Source of the DNA: Actinospineispora eucalypti
GTDB lineage: Bacteria > Actinomycetota > Actinomycetes > Mycobacteriales > Pseudonocardiaceae
Assembly (NCBI GenBank): GCA_014208095.1
Contig: JACHMT010000005.1
Coordinates: forward strand, 558,001-622,000
Length of the DNA: 64,000 nt
Reading direction: 5' to 3'
The position numbers and the translations under genes are program-made. Numbering within the stretch: position 1 is the first letter of the stretch; every line of letters starts with the position of its first letter. Of the stretch, positions 35,144 through 43,816 are shown piece by piece. The notes under the pieces are model-generated. The model made no database searches and had not been told where the DNA came from. It was given only the letters and a program-made list of their open reading frames with translations.

Positions 35144-38100
35144 GTGGCAGGCAAGGCCCGCGTGCACGAGCTCGCGAAGGAGCTCGGAGTTACCAGTAAG
35201 CAAGTTCTCAGCAAGCTGCAGGATCTCGGCGAGTACGTGAAGTCGCCGTCCTCGACGGTGGAAGCCCCGGTCGCCCGCAAGTTGCGTGACGCGATGGCCG
35301 GCGGTTCCGGTGGCGGGGATGGCCGGCCGTCCGGCCGAGGTCGCCGTCCCGGCGGTTCCGGTCGCCCCGGCCCCGGCGCGCGTCCGGGTCCGCCGGCCGC
35401 CGCCCCGGGCGCTCCGGCGCCTTCGGGGCAGCCGGCCCGCCCGGCCGCGCCCGCCGCGTCGGCTCCGTCCTCGGTGCCGTCGGCGCCGGCGGCGTCCTCT
35501 TCGGACGCTCCCGCCCGGCCCCAGCAGCCCCGTCCGTCCGGACCGCGTCCGGGCCCTCGCCCGCCCGCGCCGGCTCGCCCGGAGACCCCGGCACCGGCGG
35601 CTCCGGCGGACGCGTCCCGGCCGGGTCCGATGCCCGGCCCGCCGCCGGCGCCCAAGCCGCAGGCCCGCCCGGAACCGCAGGCCCCGGCCCGCCCGGCCGA
35701 GCAGCCGCCGCAACCGCAGCAGCCGGCCGCCGCCAGCGCGGATCCCGCCGTGGTTCCCCCGCGTCGGCAGTCGCCCAAACCCGGCCCCCGCGCGCCCAGG
35801 GTCGGCAACAACCCGTTCGGTGTCGGTTCCGGCGCTCCCGCGCCTCGGCCGCAGGCAGCACGTCCCGCCCCGCCCAACCAGCAGGGTGGCCAGCAGGCCC
35901 CGTCCCGTCCGGGTGGCGGCGGCGCGCCGCGCCCGCAGGGCGGCCCCCGTCCCGGCGGCCCGGCTCCCTCGGGCGGCCCCCGGCCCAACCCGGGCATGAT
36001 GCCGCCCCGGCCCAACCCGGGCATGATGCCCGGCCGTCCGGCCGGTGGCGGTCGCGGCGGCCCTGGTGGCGGCCCCGGTGGGGGTCGTGGTGGCCCCGGT
36101 GGCGGTCGTCCCGGTGGCGGCGGCGGTCGCGGCGGCCCTGGTGGCGGCGGTCGTCCCGGTGGCGGCGGCGGTGGCTTCCGCGGCGGTCCCGGTGGTGGCG
36201 GTCCGGGTGGCGGCGGTGGCGCCGGCGCACCGGCCGGTGGTGGCTTCCGGGGTGGCGGCGGTGGCGGTCGTCCCGGTGGTGGCGGCGGCCGTGGTCGCGG
36301 CGGTGCCGCGGGTGCGTTCGGCCGTCCCGGTGGGCCGGCCCGCAAGGGCCGCAAGTCGAAGCGGCAGAAGCGCCAGGAGTACGACGCCATGCAGGCGCCG
36401 TCGGTCGGCGGTGTGCGGCTGCCCAAGGGCAAGGGCGAGACCATTCGCCTGCCCCGGGGTGCCTCGCTGACCGACTTCGCGGACAAGATCAACGCGAACC
36501 CGGCGTCGCTGGTGCAGGTGCTCTTCCACCTCGGAGAGATGGTCACTGCGACCCAGTCGGTGGCCGACGAGGTGCTCGAGCTGCTGGGCACCGAGATGAA
36601 CTACGTCGTGCAGGTGGTCTCTCCGGAGGAGGAGGACCGCGAGCTGCTCGACTCGTTCGACATCTCGTTCGGTGAGGACACCGGCGACGAGGACGACCTC
36701 GAGGTCCGCCCGCCGGTGGTGACCGTGATGGGTCACGTCGACCACGGTAAGACCCGCCTGTTGGACACCATCCGGAAGTCCAACGTGATCGCCACCGAGG
36801 CCGGCGGCATCACCCAGCACATCGGCGCCTACCAGGTGGCCACCGAGCTGGAGGGCCTGGAACGGCTGATCACCTTCATCGACACCCCGGGTCACGAGGC
36901 GTTCACCGCCATGCGGGCGCGGGGTGCGAAGTCCACCGACATCGCGGTGATCGTGGTGGCGGCGGACGACGGCGTGATGCCCCAGACGGTGGAGGCGATC
37001 AACCACGCCCAGGCGGCCGAGGTGCCGATCGTGGTCGCGGTGAACAAGATCGACAAGGAGGGGGCCAACCCCGCCAAGATCCGCCAGCAGCTGACCGAGT
37101 ACAACCTGGTCGCCGAGGAGTACGGCGGCGACACGATGTTCGTGGACGTCTCCGCCCGGGAGAACATCAACATCGAGCAGCTCCTCGAGGCCATCCTGCT
37201 CACCGCGGACGCGGCGCTGGACCTGCGGGCCAACCCGAACATGGAGGCCCAGGGTGTGGCCATCGAGGCGCACCTGGACCGGGGCCGAGGCCCGGTGGCG
37301 ACCGTGCTGGTTCAGCGCGGCACGCTGCGGGTCGGTGACTCGGTCGTGGCCGGAGATGCCTCCGGCCGGGTGCGGCGCATGCTGGACGAGTACGGCGAGG
37401 ACGTCGAAGAGGCGTACCCGTCGCGCCCGGTCCAGGTCATCGGCTTCACCTCGGTGCCCGGCGCCGGCGACACCTTCCTGGTGGTCGACGAGGACCGGGT
37501 GGCCCGGCAGATCGCCGACCGGCGGCGCGCCCGCGAGCGCAACGCCGAGCTGGCGCAGCGCCGCAAGCGGGTCAGCCTGGAGGACCTGGACGCCGCGCTG
37601 AAGGAGACCGACACCCTCAACCTGATCATCAAGGGTGACAACTCGGGTACCGTCGAGGCCCTCGAGGACGCACTGCTGAAGATCGAGGTCGGGGACGACG
37701 TCGCGCTGCGGGTCACGCACCGGGGCGTCGGTGGTATCACCGAGAGCGACGTCAACCTGGCCATCGCGTCGGACGCCATCGTCCTGGGCTTCAACGTCCG
37801 GGCCGAGGGCAAGGCCACCGAGATGGCCAACCGCGAGGGCGTGGAGATCCGCTACTACTCGGTGATCTACCAGGCCATCGACGAGATCGAGGCCGCCCTG
37901 AAGGGCATGCTGAAGCCGGAGTACGAAGAGGTCGAGCTGGGCCGGGCGGAGATCCGCGAGGTCTTCCGTTCGTCCAAGGTCGGCACGATCGCCGGTTGCA
38001 TGGTGCAGTCCGGGATCATCCGGCGCAACGCCCGGGCGCGGTTGCTGCGGGACAACGTGGTCGTCGTGGAGAACCAGCCGATCAGCTCGCTGCGCCGGTT

Positions 38101-38224
38101 CAAGGACGACGCGGTCGAGGTGCGGGATGGCTTCGAGTGTGGTCTCACCCTCGGGTCGTTCAACGACATCAAGGTCGGCGACATCATCGAGACCTTCGAG
38201 ATGCGGGAGAAGCCGAGGGCGTAA
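35144..38224 (+). CDS. infB: Translation initiation factor IF-2
   Basis: 1026 residues from GTG 35144. An IF2_N domain is at about 6-48 (VHELAKELGVTSKQVLSKLQ). A long Pro-, then Gly/Arg-rich linker (about 55-405) contains runs of GGGRGG-type repeats. A second IF2_N-like region follows (TIRLPRGASLTDFADKINAN), then the GTPase: GHVDHGKT at about 529-536, DTPGHEAF near 580, NKID near 634. The C-terminal domains bind fMet-tRNA. The Gly-rich linker makes it longer than many homologues. The DNA of the linker is extremely GC-rich and repetitive, where assembly errors would be most likely. Confidence 0.97.
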   Translation: MAGKARVHELAKELGVTSKQVLSKLQDLGEYVKSPSSTVEAPVARKLRDAMAGGSGGGDGRPSGRGRRPGGSGRPGPGARPGPPAAAPGAPAPSGQPARPAAPAASAPSSVPSAPAASSSDAPARPQQPRPSGPRPGPRPPAPARPETPAPAAPADASRPGPMPGPPPAPKPQARPEPQAPARPAEQPPQPQQPAAASADPAVVPPRRQSPKPGPRAPRVGNNPFGVGSGAPAPRPQAARPAPPNQQGGQQAPSRPGGGGAPRPQGGPRPGGPAPSGGPRPNPGMMPPRPNPGMMPGRPAGGGRGGPGGGPGGGRGGPGGGRPGGGGGRGGPGGGGRPGGGGGGFRGGPGGGGPGGGGGAGAPAGGGFRGGGGGGRPGGGGGRGRGGAAGAFGRPGGPARKGRKSKRQKRQEYDAMQAPSVGGVRLPKGKGETIRLPRGASLTDFADKINANPASLVQVLFHLGEMVTATQSVADEVLELLGTEMNYVVQVVSPEEEDRELLDSFDISFGEDTGDEDDLEVRPPVVTVMGHVDHGKTRLLDTIRKSNVIATEAGGITQHIGAYQVATELEGLERLITFIDTPGHEAFTAMRARGAKSTDIAVIVVAADDGVMPQTVEAINHAQAAEVPIVVAVNKIDKEGANPAKIRQQLTEYNLVAEEYGGDTMFVDVSARENINIEQLLEAILLTADAALDLRANPNMEAQGVAIEAHLDRGRGPVATVLVQRGTLRVGDSVVAGDASGRVRRMLDEYGEDVEEAYPSRPVQVIGFTSVPGAGDTFLVVDEDRVARQIADRRRARERNAELAQRRKRVSLEDLDAALKETDTLNLIIKGDNSGTVEALEDALLKIEVGDDVALRVTHRGVGGITESDVNLAIASDAIVLGFNVRAEGKATEMANREGVEIRYYSVIYQAIDEIEAALKGMLKPEYEEVELGRAEIREVFRSSKVGTIAGCMVQSGIIRRNARARLLRDNVVVVENQPISSLRRFKDDAVEVRDGFECGLTLGSFNDIKVGDIIETFEMREKPRA

Positions 38225-38281
38225 CCGGAAGCCGGGCGCGGGGTCGACTGCCTCGCGCCCGGCCGCCGGTCGCGGCACATC

Positions 38282-38578
38282 ATGTACGTAGGGGCCTTGG
38301 AGCTCGACGTGTTGCTCGGTGACGTCGGCTCGCTGAAACAGAAGCGGTCGCTGGTGCGGCCGGTGCTCGCGGAGCTGCGTCGCCGGTACGAGGTGGCGGT
38401 GGCCGAAGCGGGCCACCTCGAGCTGCACCGACGGGCGCTGCTCGGGGTCAGCTGCGTGGCCGCCGACGCCGGCTACGTGACCGAGGTGTTGGATCAGTGC
38501 GAGCGGATGGTTGCCGCGCGCCCGGAGCTGGAGCTGCTCTCCGCCCGGCAGCGGATCATCGGCCCGCACGACGACTGA
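38282..38578 (+). CDS. DUF503 family protein
   Basis: 98 residues. MYVGALELDVLLGDVGSLKQ, then KRSLVRPVLAELRRRYEVAV and HRRALLGVSCVAADAGYVTE, the conserved DUF503 layout (YlxP-like). These small proteins lie between infB and rbfA in many Gram-positive bacteria and are linked to ribosome biogenesis by position only. ATG 38282 follows infB by 57 bp. Confidence 0.9.
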   Translation: MYVGALELDVLLGDVGSLKQKRSLVRPVLAELRRRYEVAVAEAGHLELHRRALLGVSCVAADAGYVTEVLDQCERMVAARPELELLSARQRIIGPHDD

Positions 38579-38589
38579 GGGAGGGCATC

Positions 38590-39036
38590 GTGGTGGACCA
38601 CGCGAGGGCCAGCCGACTGGCCAAGCGAATCGCGCAGATCGTGGCATCCGCGCTGGAGCACGAGGTCAAGGACCCCCGACTGGCCATGGTGACGATCACC
38701 GACGCCCGGGTGACCGGTGACCTGCACGATGCCACCGTCTACTACACCGTGCTGGGCAACACGGTGGACGCCGAGCCGGACACCAAGGGCGCGGCGGCCG
38801 CACTGGCCAGCGCGACCGGGGTGCTGCGCTCGATGGTCGGCCAGCAGACCGGGGTTCGGTTCACCCCGACGTTGACCTTCGTCCCCGACACCGTGCCCGA
38901 CACCGCCCGCGGCATGGACGAGCTCCTGGCCCGCGCGCGGGACGCGGACGCGCAGGTGGCGAGGTTGGCCGCCGGTGCCAAGCCCGCCGGCGACGCCGAC
39001 CCGTACCGGGCTCCGAGGGAAGACGACGAGGAGTAG
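38590..39036 (+). CDS. rbfA: Ribosome-binding factor A
   Basis: About 148 residues from GTG 38590 (38593 also possible). KH-type fold with HARASRLAKRIAQIVASALE, VKDPRLAMVTITDARVTGDL and VGQQTGVRFTPTLTFVPDTV. Binds 16S rRNA and assists late 30S maturation and cold adaptation. The acidic tail EDDEE is usual. The next gene is a MATE transporter, without the DHH phosphoesterase gene normally found between them. Confidence 0.95.
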   Translation: MVDHARASRLAKRIAQIVASALEHEVKDPRLAMVTITDARVTGDLHDATVYYTVLGNTVDAEPDTKGAAAALASATGVLRSMVGQQTGVRFTPTLTFVPDTVPDTARGMDELLARARDADAQVARLAAGAKPAGDADPYRAPREDDEE

Positions 39037-39115
39037 CCCCTCGCACCCAGCCGGCTCCGAACCGAACAGCCAATAACCGGTCGCGGGTGCGGCGAGCGAA
39101 AGGCACCCTGGGCGG

Positions 39116-40447
39116 GTGGTCGAACCCAAACGAGCGGATGCCGGGGCGCGTGAGGTGGTGAGGCTGGCGGCGCCGGCGCTGCTGGTGCTGGCGGCCGAGC
39201 CGCTGTACCTGCTGGTGGACACGGCGGTGGTGGGGCACCTGGGGGCGGTCCCGCTGGCCGGGTTGGCGGTGGGGGCGGTTCTGCTGGCGCAGACGGCCGC
39301 CCAGCTGACCTTTCTTTCCTACGGCACCACCGCCCGGGCCGCCCGGCTGTACGGCGCGGGCCGGCGCGCCGACGCGATCGTGGAGGGCGTGCAGTCCACC
39401 TGGCTGGCGCTGGGCATCGGGGTACTGCTGGTGCTGGTCGGGCAGCTGGTGGCCGGGCCGGTGGCGCGGGCGATCGGCGGCGGGCCGGGGCCGGTGGCCG
39501 ACGCGGCGATCGCCTGGCTGCGGGTGGCGCTGTGCGGGGCTCCGCTGGTCCTGGTGACGCTGGCCGGCAACGGGTGGATGCGCGGGCTGCAGGACACCGC
39601 CCGGCCGTTGCGCTACGTGTTGGCCGGCAACGGGCTGTCCGCGGTGCTGTGTCCGCTGCTGGTGTACGGGCCGGGGCCGCTGCCGGCCTGGGGACTGGTC
39701 GGTTCGGCGGTGGCCAACGTGGCCGGGCAGGTGGTGGCCTCGGTGCTGTTCGGCGCCGCGCTGCTGCGCGAGCGGGTGCCGCTGGCGCCGGTGCCGGCGT
39801 TGCTGCGCGCGCAGCTGGGCATGGGGCGTGACCTGGTGCTGCGCAGCCTCGGTTTCCAGGCCTGCTTCCTCTCCGCCGCCGCCGTGGCCTCGCGGTTCGG
39901 CGCGCCGGCGGTGGCCGCGCACCAGGTGGTGCTGCAGCTGTGGAACTTCCAGGCCCTGGTGCTGGACTCGCTGGCGATCGCGGCGCAGTCGCTGGTCGGC
40001 GCGACGCTCGGAGCCGGCGGGGGAGATCGGGCCAGGGAACTGGCCCGGCGGGTCACCCGGTACGGCCTGGTGCTGGGCTGCTTCTTCGGCGTGCTGTTCG
40101 GCGCGCTGGCCTGGGTGCTGCCGCGAGTGTTCACCAACGACCCGGCGGTGCTGGCCGCCATACCGGTGCCGTGGTGGTTCTTCGTGCTGTTGCAGCCGAT
40201 CGCCGGGGTGGTCTTCGCCCTGGACGGGGTGCTGCTGGGCGCCGGGGACGCCGGGTTCCTGCGCACCTGGACACTGCTCGCCGCCGGGCTGGGTTTCCTT
40301 CCGTTGATCTGGGCGTCACTGGCGTTTGGCTGGGGGCTCGCCGGCATCTGGACCGGCCTGGCTATGTTCATGCTGATCAGGCTGGCCAGCGTGGCGGCGC
40401 GGACCCACTCGGGCGCGTGGGCGGTACTCGGCGCGGTTCGGCACTGA
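39116..40447 (+). CDS. MATE-family efflux transporter (DinF-like)
   Basis: 443 residues from GTG 39116 with about 12 hydrophobic helices. The start EVVRLAAPALLVLAAEPLYL followed by LVDTAVVGHLGAVPLAGLAV is the MATE/DinF signature; the matching second-half motif is SRFGAPAVAAHQVVLQLWNF. It exports cationic compounds in exchange for Na+ or H+. In actinobacteria this gene (dinF) follows rbfA or nrnA in the same order, which supports orthology. Substrate unknown. Confidence 0.9.
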   Translation: MVEPKRADAGAREVVRLAAPALLVLAAEPLYLLVDTAVVGHLGAVPLAGLAVGAVLLAQTAAQLTFLSYGTTARAARLYGAGRRADAIVEGVQSTWLALGIGVLLVLVGQLVAGPVARAIGGGPGPVADAAIAWLRVALCGAPLVLVTLAGNGWMRGLQDTARPLRYVLAGNGLSAVLCPLLVYGPGPLPAWGLVGSAVANVAGQVVASVLFGAALLRERVPLAPVPALLRAQLGMGRDLVLRSLGFQACFLSAAAVASRFGAPAVAAHQVVLQLWNFQALVLDSLAIAAQSLVGATLGAGGGDRARELARRVTRYGLVLGCFFGVLFGALAWVLPRVFTNDPAVLAAIPVPWWFFVLLQPIAGVVFALDGVLLGAGDAGFLRTWTLLAAGLGFLPLIWASLAFGWGLAGIWTGLAMFMLIRLASVAARTHSGAWAVLGAVRH

Positions 40448-40472
40448 CAGAGACCCGAGAACCGGGGGGATC

Positions 40473-41969
40473 ATGCCGTTGACCAGCCAACTCCGCCGGC
40501 TCGCATGGGGCGAGCGGGCGTGCAAGGTACTCGTCGAGGTGGCCGACCTCAGCCCGGCGGGTTGGCGGCGGCTGGCCGCCGACCCCGAGCTGCGCTGGCG
40601 CCGGCTGAGTGCGACCCGCCCGGCCGGTGGCACCGGGGCGGTGCGCCGGCGGCGGGGCCGGCTGGAACCCGCCGGGCGGACGCACACGGCCGCGCCGACC
40701 CCGGCGGTGCTGGAGGCCAGCGGAGTGGCCGGCGGTACGGCGGCGGTGGCCAAGCAGCGGCTGGCCGCGCACGCGCTGGCCCGATTACACGCGGCCGGCC
40801 TGGACGGTGAGGTGGTCGGCGCCGCGCTGGCCGAGCCCGAGGAGGGGTCGGCGGCGCCCTCCGACGCCGAGTCGGTGTGGCCGGCCTCGCACGGCGTACT
40901 GATCTTCGGGCCGGCCCGGCAGGAGGAGCTGGACCGCCGGTTCGCCCTGGCCGCCCAGGCCTGGTCGCTGAACGGCCGGGCCGCCCGCCCGCCGGTGCTG
41001 GACCCGCCCGGCGAGCGCCGCCGGCGCGCCCGGGTCGATCTGCTGGCCGGGCTGTGTGTGCTGCCGTTGTTGCTGATGCTGGTGGCCACGGTGGGTCCGT
41101 GGCTGAGCGACCGGGCGTGGGTGTTGCTGCTGGCTGCCGCCGCGCTGTGCGTCGTGGTGCCGGTGCTGGTGGTGCAGGCCCTGGCGAACCGCCGGCCGGG
41201 GCTGGCGCCGGTGCGCGGCCGGGCGCTGGGGTTGGCCGCCGCGCTGATCGTGCTGGTGCTGGTGGCCCGGGTGCTGGCGCACCTGCCGGTGCCGCCGCTG
41301 GCCGTGATGGTCGGCTCCGCCGTGTTGATCGCGCTGCTCACGCCGGTGGTGGCCCGGCTGGCCCCCACCGGGTCCACCCCGAGGGCGGCCTCGGTGTTGC
41401 TGGTGCTGGGCCTGGCCGTGCTGGCCGCGCCGGTCGGCGAGCTGTTGGACGGGGTGTACCTGGGCCGGTTGGGGCTGCGGGCCACCGACGTCTCGCTCAC
41501 CTTCGCCCAGCGCTGGTGGTCCGGGGCGTTCTTCGGGGTGACCGCGTTGGCCGGACTGATGCTGATCGCCTCGGTGTGGGGCTGGGTGCGCCAGCTGGAC
41601 GCGGTGGGCCGTCGCCGGGCCCGGCCGCCCGCCCCGCTGCTCGCGCTGTTCGGCCTGGTCTACGCGGCGGCGCTGTTGGCGCTGGCCAGCACGGTGGCCT
41701 GGCAGCGGGCCGGCACGGCCGCCGCCGACGCACTGCCCGGCGAGTGGGGCGGCATCAACCCGGCGTGGGTGTGCTGGTCACCGGTGTCGCCGCCGGGCGC
41801 GGTGGACGAGGTGGGCTTTGCCGGCCGGGCGTTGCCGCCGACCGGGCACGCGGTGGCCTGGCTGGGCACCTCGGACGACCGGTACTCCCTCTGGTCGGCG
41901 GAGACCGGCGGCGTCACCGTCACCGACCGGATCCGTCTGCGCCTGCGCGACCAACCCGGCCCTTGTTGA
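40473..41969 (+). CDS. Polytopic membrane protein of unknown function
   Basis: 498 residues. The N-terminal 180 are soluble and Arg-rich (ERACKVLVEVADLSPAGWRR). About eight hydrophobic helices follow (DLLAGLCVLPLLLMLVATVG, VLLLAAAALCVVVPVLVVQA, ALGLAAALIVLVLVARVLAH). The last 80 residues are extracytoplasmic or soluble and contain WVCWSPVSPPG and YSLWSAETGGVTVTDRIRLR. It starts 25 bp after the MATE gene, so they are probably co-transcribed. No named family recognised. Confidence 0.8.
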   Translation: MPLTSQLRRLAWGERACKVLVEVADLSPAGWRRLAADPELRWRRLSATRPAGGTGAVRRRRGRLEPAGRTHTAAPTPAVLEASGVAGGTAAVAKQRLAAHALARLHAAGLDGEVVGAALAEPEEGSAAPSDAESVWPASHGVLIFGPARQEELDRRFALAAQAWSLNGRAARPPVLDPPGERRRRARVDLLAGLCVLPLLLMLVATVGPWLSDRAWVLLLAAAALCVVVPVLVVQALANRRPGLAPVRGRALGLAAALIVLVLVARVLAHLPVPPLAVMVGSAVLIALLTPVVARLAPTGSTPRAASVLLVLGLAVLAAPVGELLDGVYLGRLGLRATDVSLTFAQRWWSGAFFGVTALAGLMLIASVWGWVRQLDAVGRRRARPPAPLLALFGLVYAAALLALASTVAWQRAGTAAADALPGEWGGINPAWVCWSPVSPPGAVDEVGFAGRALPPTGHAVAWLGTSDDRYSLWSAETGGVTVTDRIRLRLRDQPGPC

Positions 41970-42013
41970 ATCGTAACTTGATTCCGTAACATTGATCCGA
42001 TTACCCTCGGACC

Positions 42014-42709
42014 ATGACGGTCGACTACCGATTCGCCAACTCGATTGCCACCCTGACCATGGACGACGGCAAGGTGAACGCGCTGTCCACGGCCCGGTTC
42101 GCCGAGCTGAACCACGTGCTGGACCGGGCCGAGCGGCAGGCCGAGGCGGTGGTGCTCACCGGGCGTCCCGGCGTCTTCTCCGCCGGCTTCGACCTGCCCG
42201 TGCTCCGGGCCGGTGGGGTGGACGCCACCACCATGCTGCGCGCCGGGTTCGAGACCGCCGCCCGGCTGCTGGCCTTCCCGGTGCCGGTGGTGGTCGCGGG
42301 CACCGGCCACGCCATGGCGATGGGGCTGTTCCTGCTGCTCGGCGGGGACTACCGGATCGTGGCCGATGGCGACTACAAGCTGGCGGCGAACGAGGTGGCC
42401 ATCGGGCTCACCATGCCGCGCACCGCCGTGGAGATCCTGCGGCTGCGGCTGAGCCCGGCCGCCTTCCAACGCGCCGTGGCGCTGTCCGAGACGTTCGGCC
42501 CCTACAACGCGGTGCTGGCCGGGCTGGCCGACCGGGTGGTGGCGGCCGAGGAGCTGTCGGCGGTCGCCCACGAGCTGGCCGGGCAGATGCGCGGGTTGGA
42601 CCGCGAAGCGCATCTGGCCAGCAAGTTGCGGGCCAGGGCGGGCGCACTGGCCGCGATCCGCGAGGCGATCGAACGGGACACGGCCGAGCCGCTCCCGGTC
42701 CGCCGCTAG
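42014..42709 (+). CDS. Crotonase/enoyl-CoA hydratase family protein
   Basis: 231 residues. Crotonase fold: SIATLTMDDGKVNALSTARF at the start, oxyanion-hole region GRPGVFSAGFDLPVLRAGG, second glycine-rich loop AGTGHAMAMGLFLLLGGDYR, and NEVAIGLTMPRTAVEILRLR. The Glu pair used by true enoyl-CoA hydratases is not clearly present (AMAMGLFLLLGGD has no Glu), so hydratase activity is doubtful and isomerase or other crotonase chemistry is possible. A TetR gene follows about 10 bp later and may regulate it. Confidence 0.85.
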   Translation: MTVDYRFANSIATLTMDDGKVNALSTARFAELNHVLDRAERQAEAVVLTGRPGVFSAGFDLPVLRAGGVDATTMLRAGFETAARLLAFPVPVVVAGTGHAMAMGLFLLLGGDYRIVADGDYKLAANEVAIGLTMPRTAVEILRLRLSPAAFQRAVALSETFGPYNAVLAGLADRVVAAEELSAVAHELAGQMRGLDREAHLASKLRARAGALAAIREAIERDTAEPLPVRR

Positions 42710-42719
42710 GCTCCACCCG

Positions 42720-43304
42720 GTGCCGAGGCCGAAACAGCGAACCCCCGAGCTGCGCGATCGCCTGCTGCGCGCCGCGATCGACACCCTGACCGACGGCGGG
42801 ATCGCCGGGTTCACCACCCGGCGCGTGGCGGCCGGCGCGGAGACCTCGGTGCCGGCGGTCTACGAGCTTTTCGGGGACAAGGCCGGGCTGGCCAGGGAGA
42901 TCTTCTTCGAAGGGTTCCGCCGGCTGGGCGGAATGTTGCGTGCGGTGCCCGACGGCGCCGACCCCCGGCACGACCTGGTGTGCACCATCGACGCGTTCCG
43001 CGAGTTCGTGCGGCACAACCCGGAGCTGGTCGAGGTGATGTTCGGGCGGCCGTTCGCCGACTTCGACCCCGGACGGGGCGAGCGGGCCGCCGGCGACGTG
43101 GTCCGGGAGACCCTCACCGGCCGCGTGCGCCGTTGCGTGGAGGCCGGTGAGCTGGACGGCGACCCGACCGACCTGGCGCACGTGCTGATCGCGGTCGCCC
43201 AGGGCCTGGCCCGGCAGGAGGTGGCCGGCTGGCTGGGGGTCACCGAGGTCGAGCGGGACCGGCGCTGGTCGCTGGCCTTCGAGCGGGTGCTGCGGGCGCC
43301 ATAG
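42720..43304 (+). CDS. TetR-family transcriptional regulator
   Basis: 194 residues from GTG 42720. N-terminal helix-turn-helix (ELRDRLLRAAIDTLTDGGIA, then FTTRRVAAGAETSVPAVYEL and FGDKAGLAREIFFEGFRRLG) with the usual YxxFxxKxxL pattern. C-terminal ligand-binding region has VRHNPELVEVMFGRPFADFD and GDPTDLAHVLIAVAQGLARQ. It lies directly after the crotonase gene and likely controls it together with other fatty-acyl or stress genes. Ligand unknown. Confidence 0.88.
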   Translation: MPRPKQRTPELRDRLLRAAIDTLTDGGIAGFTTRRVAAGAETSVPAVYELFGDKAGLAREIFFEGFRRLGGMLRAVPDGADPRHDLVCTIDAFREFVRHNPELVEVMFGRPFADFDPGRGERAAGDVVRETLTGRVRRCVEAGELDGDPTDLAHVLIAVAQGLARQEVAGWLGVTEVERDRRWSLAFERVLRAP

Positions 43305-43363
43305 TCAGCATGGCTGTCTAATTTCTCACTGGCTCCAGGTGAATGCACAGCTATGCTGTGTAT

Positions 43364-43816
43364 ATGACCGCCGCCGACCAGATGACCGACCTTGCGGCGC
43401 TGCACGCCGCCGACGAGCTGCGCAACAGCGTGATGCGGCTGACCCGGCGGCTGCGCTACGAACGCCCGCCGCACGGGGTGGGGCTGACCAAGATGGCCTT
43501 CCTCAGCCACCTGGACCGGGTCGGCCCGGCCACGACCAGCGAGCTGGCGGCGACCGAGGGCATTGCCCAGCAGTCCGCCGCGCGCGCGGTGAACGACCTG
43601 GTGGAGGCCGGCCTGGTGGGCCGGGAGCCGGATCCCCGGGACGGCCGGCAGGTGCTGCTGCACCTGCGCCCGGCCGGCCGCAAGCTGCTCGAGTCGGACC
43701 GGGCGCAGCGGAACGCCTGGCTGGCCTGGGCGATGACCGAGCGGCTCACCGACGTGGAGCGCGAGCTGCTCGGCCTCACCGGGAAGCTGCTGGACCGGCT
43801 CGCGGGAGCCGAATGA
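43364..43816 (+). CDS. MarR-family transcriptional regulator
   Basis: 150 residues from ATG 43364. Winged helix seen in HLDRVGPATTSELAATEGIA and QQSAARAVNDLVEAGLVGRE, with the wing PDPRDGRQVLLHLRPAGRKL, all typical of MarR. It overlaps the next gene by 4 bp (ATGA), so it very likely controls the MFS exporter. The upstream 60 bp hold its probable operator. The spacing from the TetR gene suggests an independent promoter. Confidence 0.9.
   Translation: MTAADQMTDLAALHAADELRNSVMRLTRRLRYERPPHGVGLTKMAFLSHLDRVGPATTSELAATEGIAQQSAARAVNDLVEAGLVGREPDPRDGRQVLLHLRPAGRKLLESDRAQRNAWLAWAMTERLTDVERELLGLTGKLLDRLAGAE

Noticed and set aside
35045..38647. Long minus-strand open frame opposite infB (1200 codons)
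   Set aside because: It runs antisense to the whole of IF-2. Such frames arise from the GC-rich third positions of the plus-strand gene; the translation is low-complexity and matches no family.
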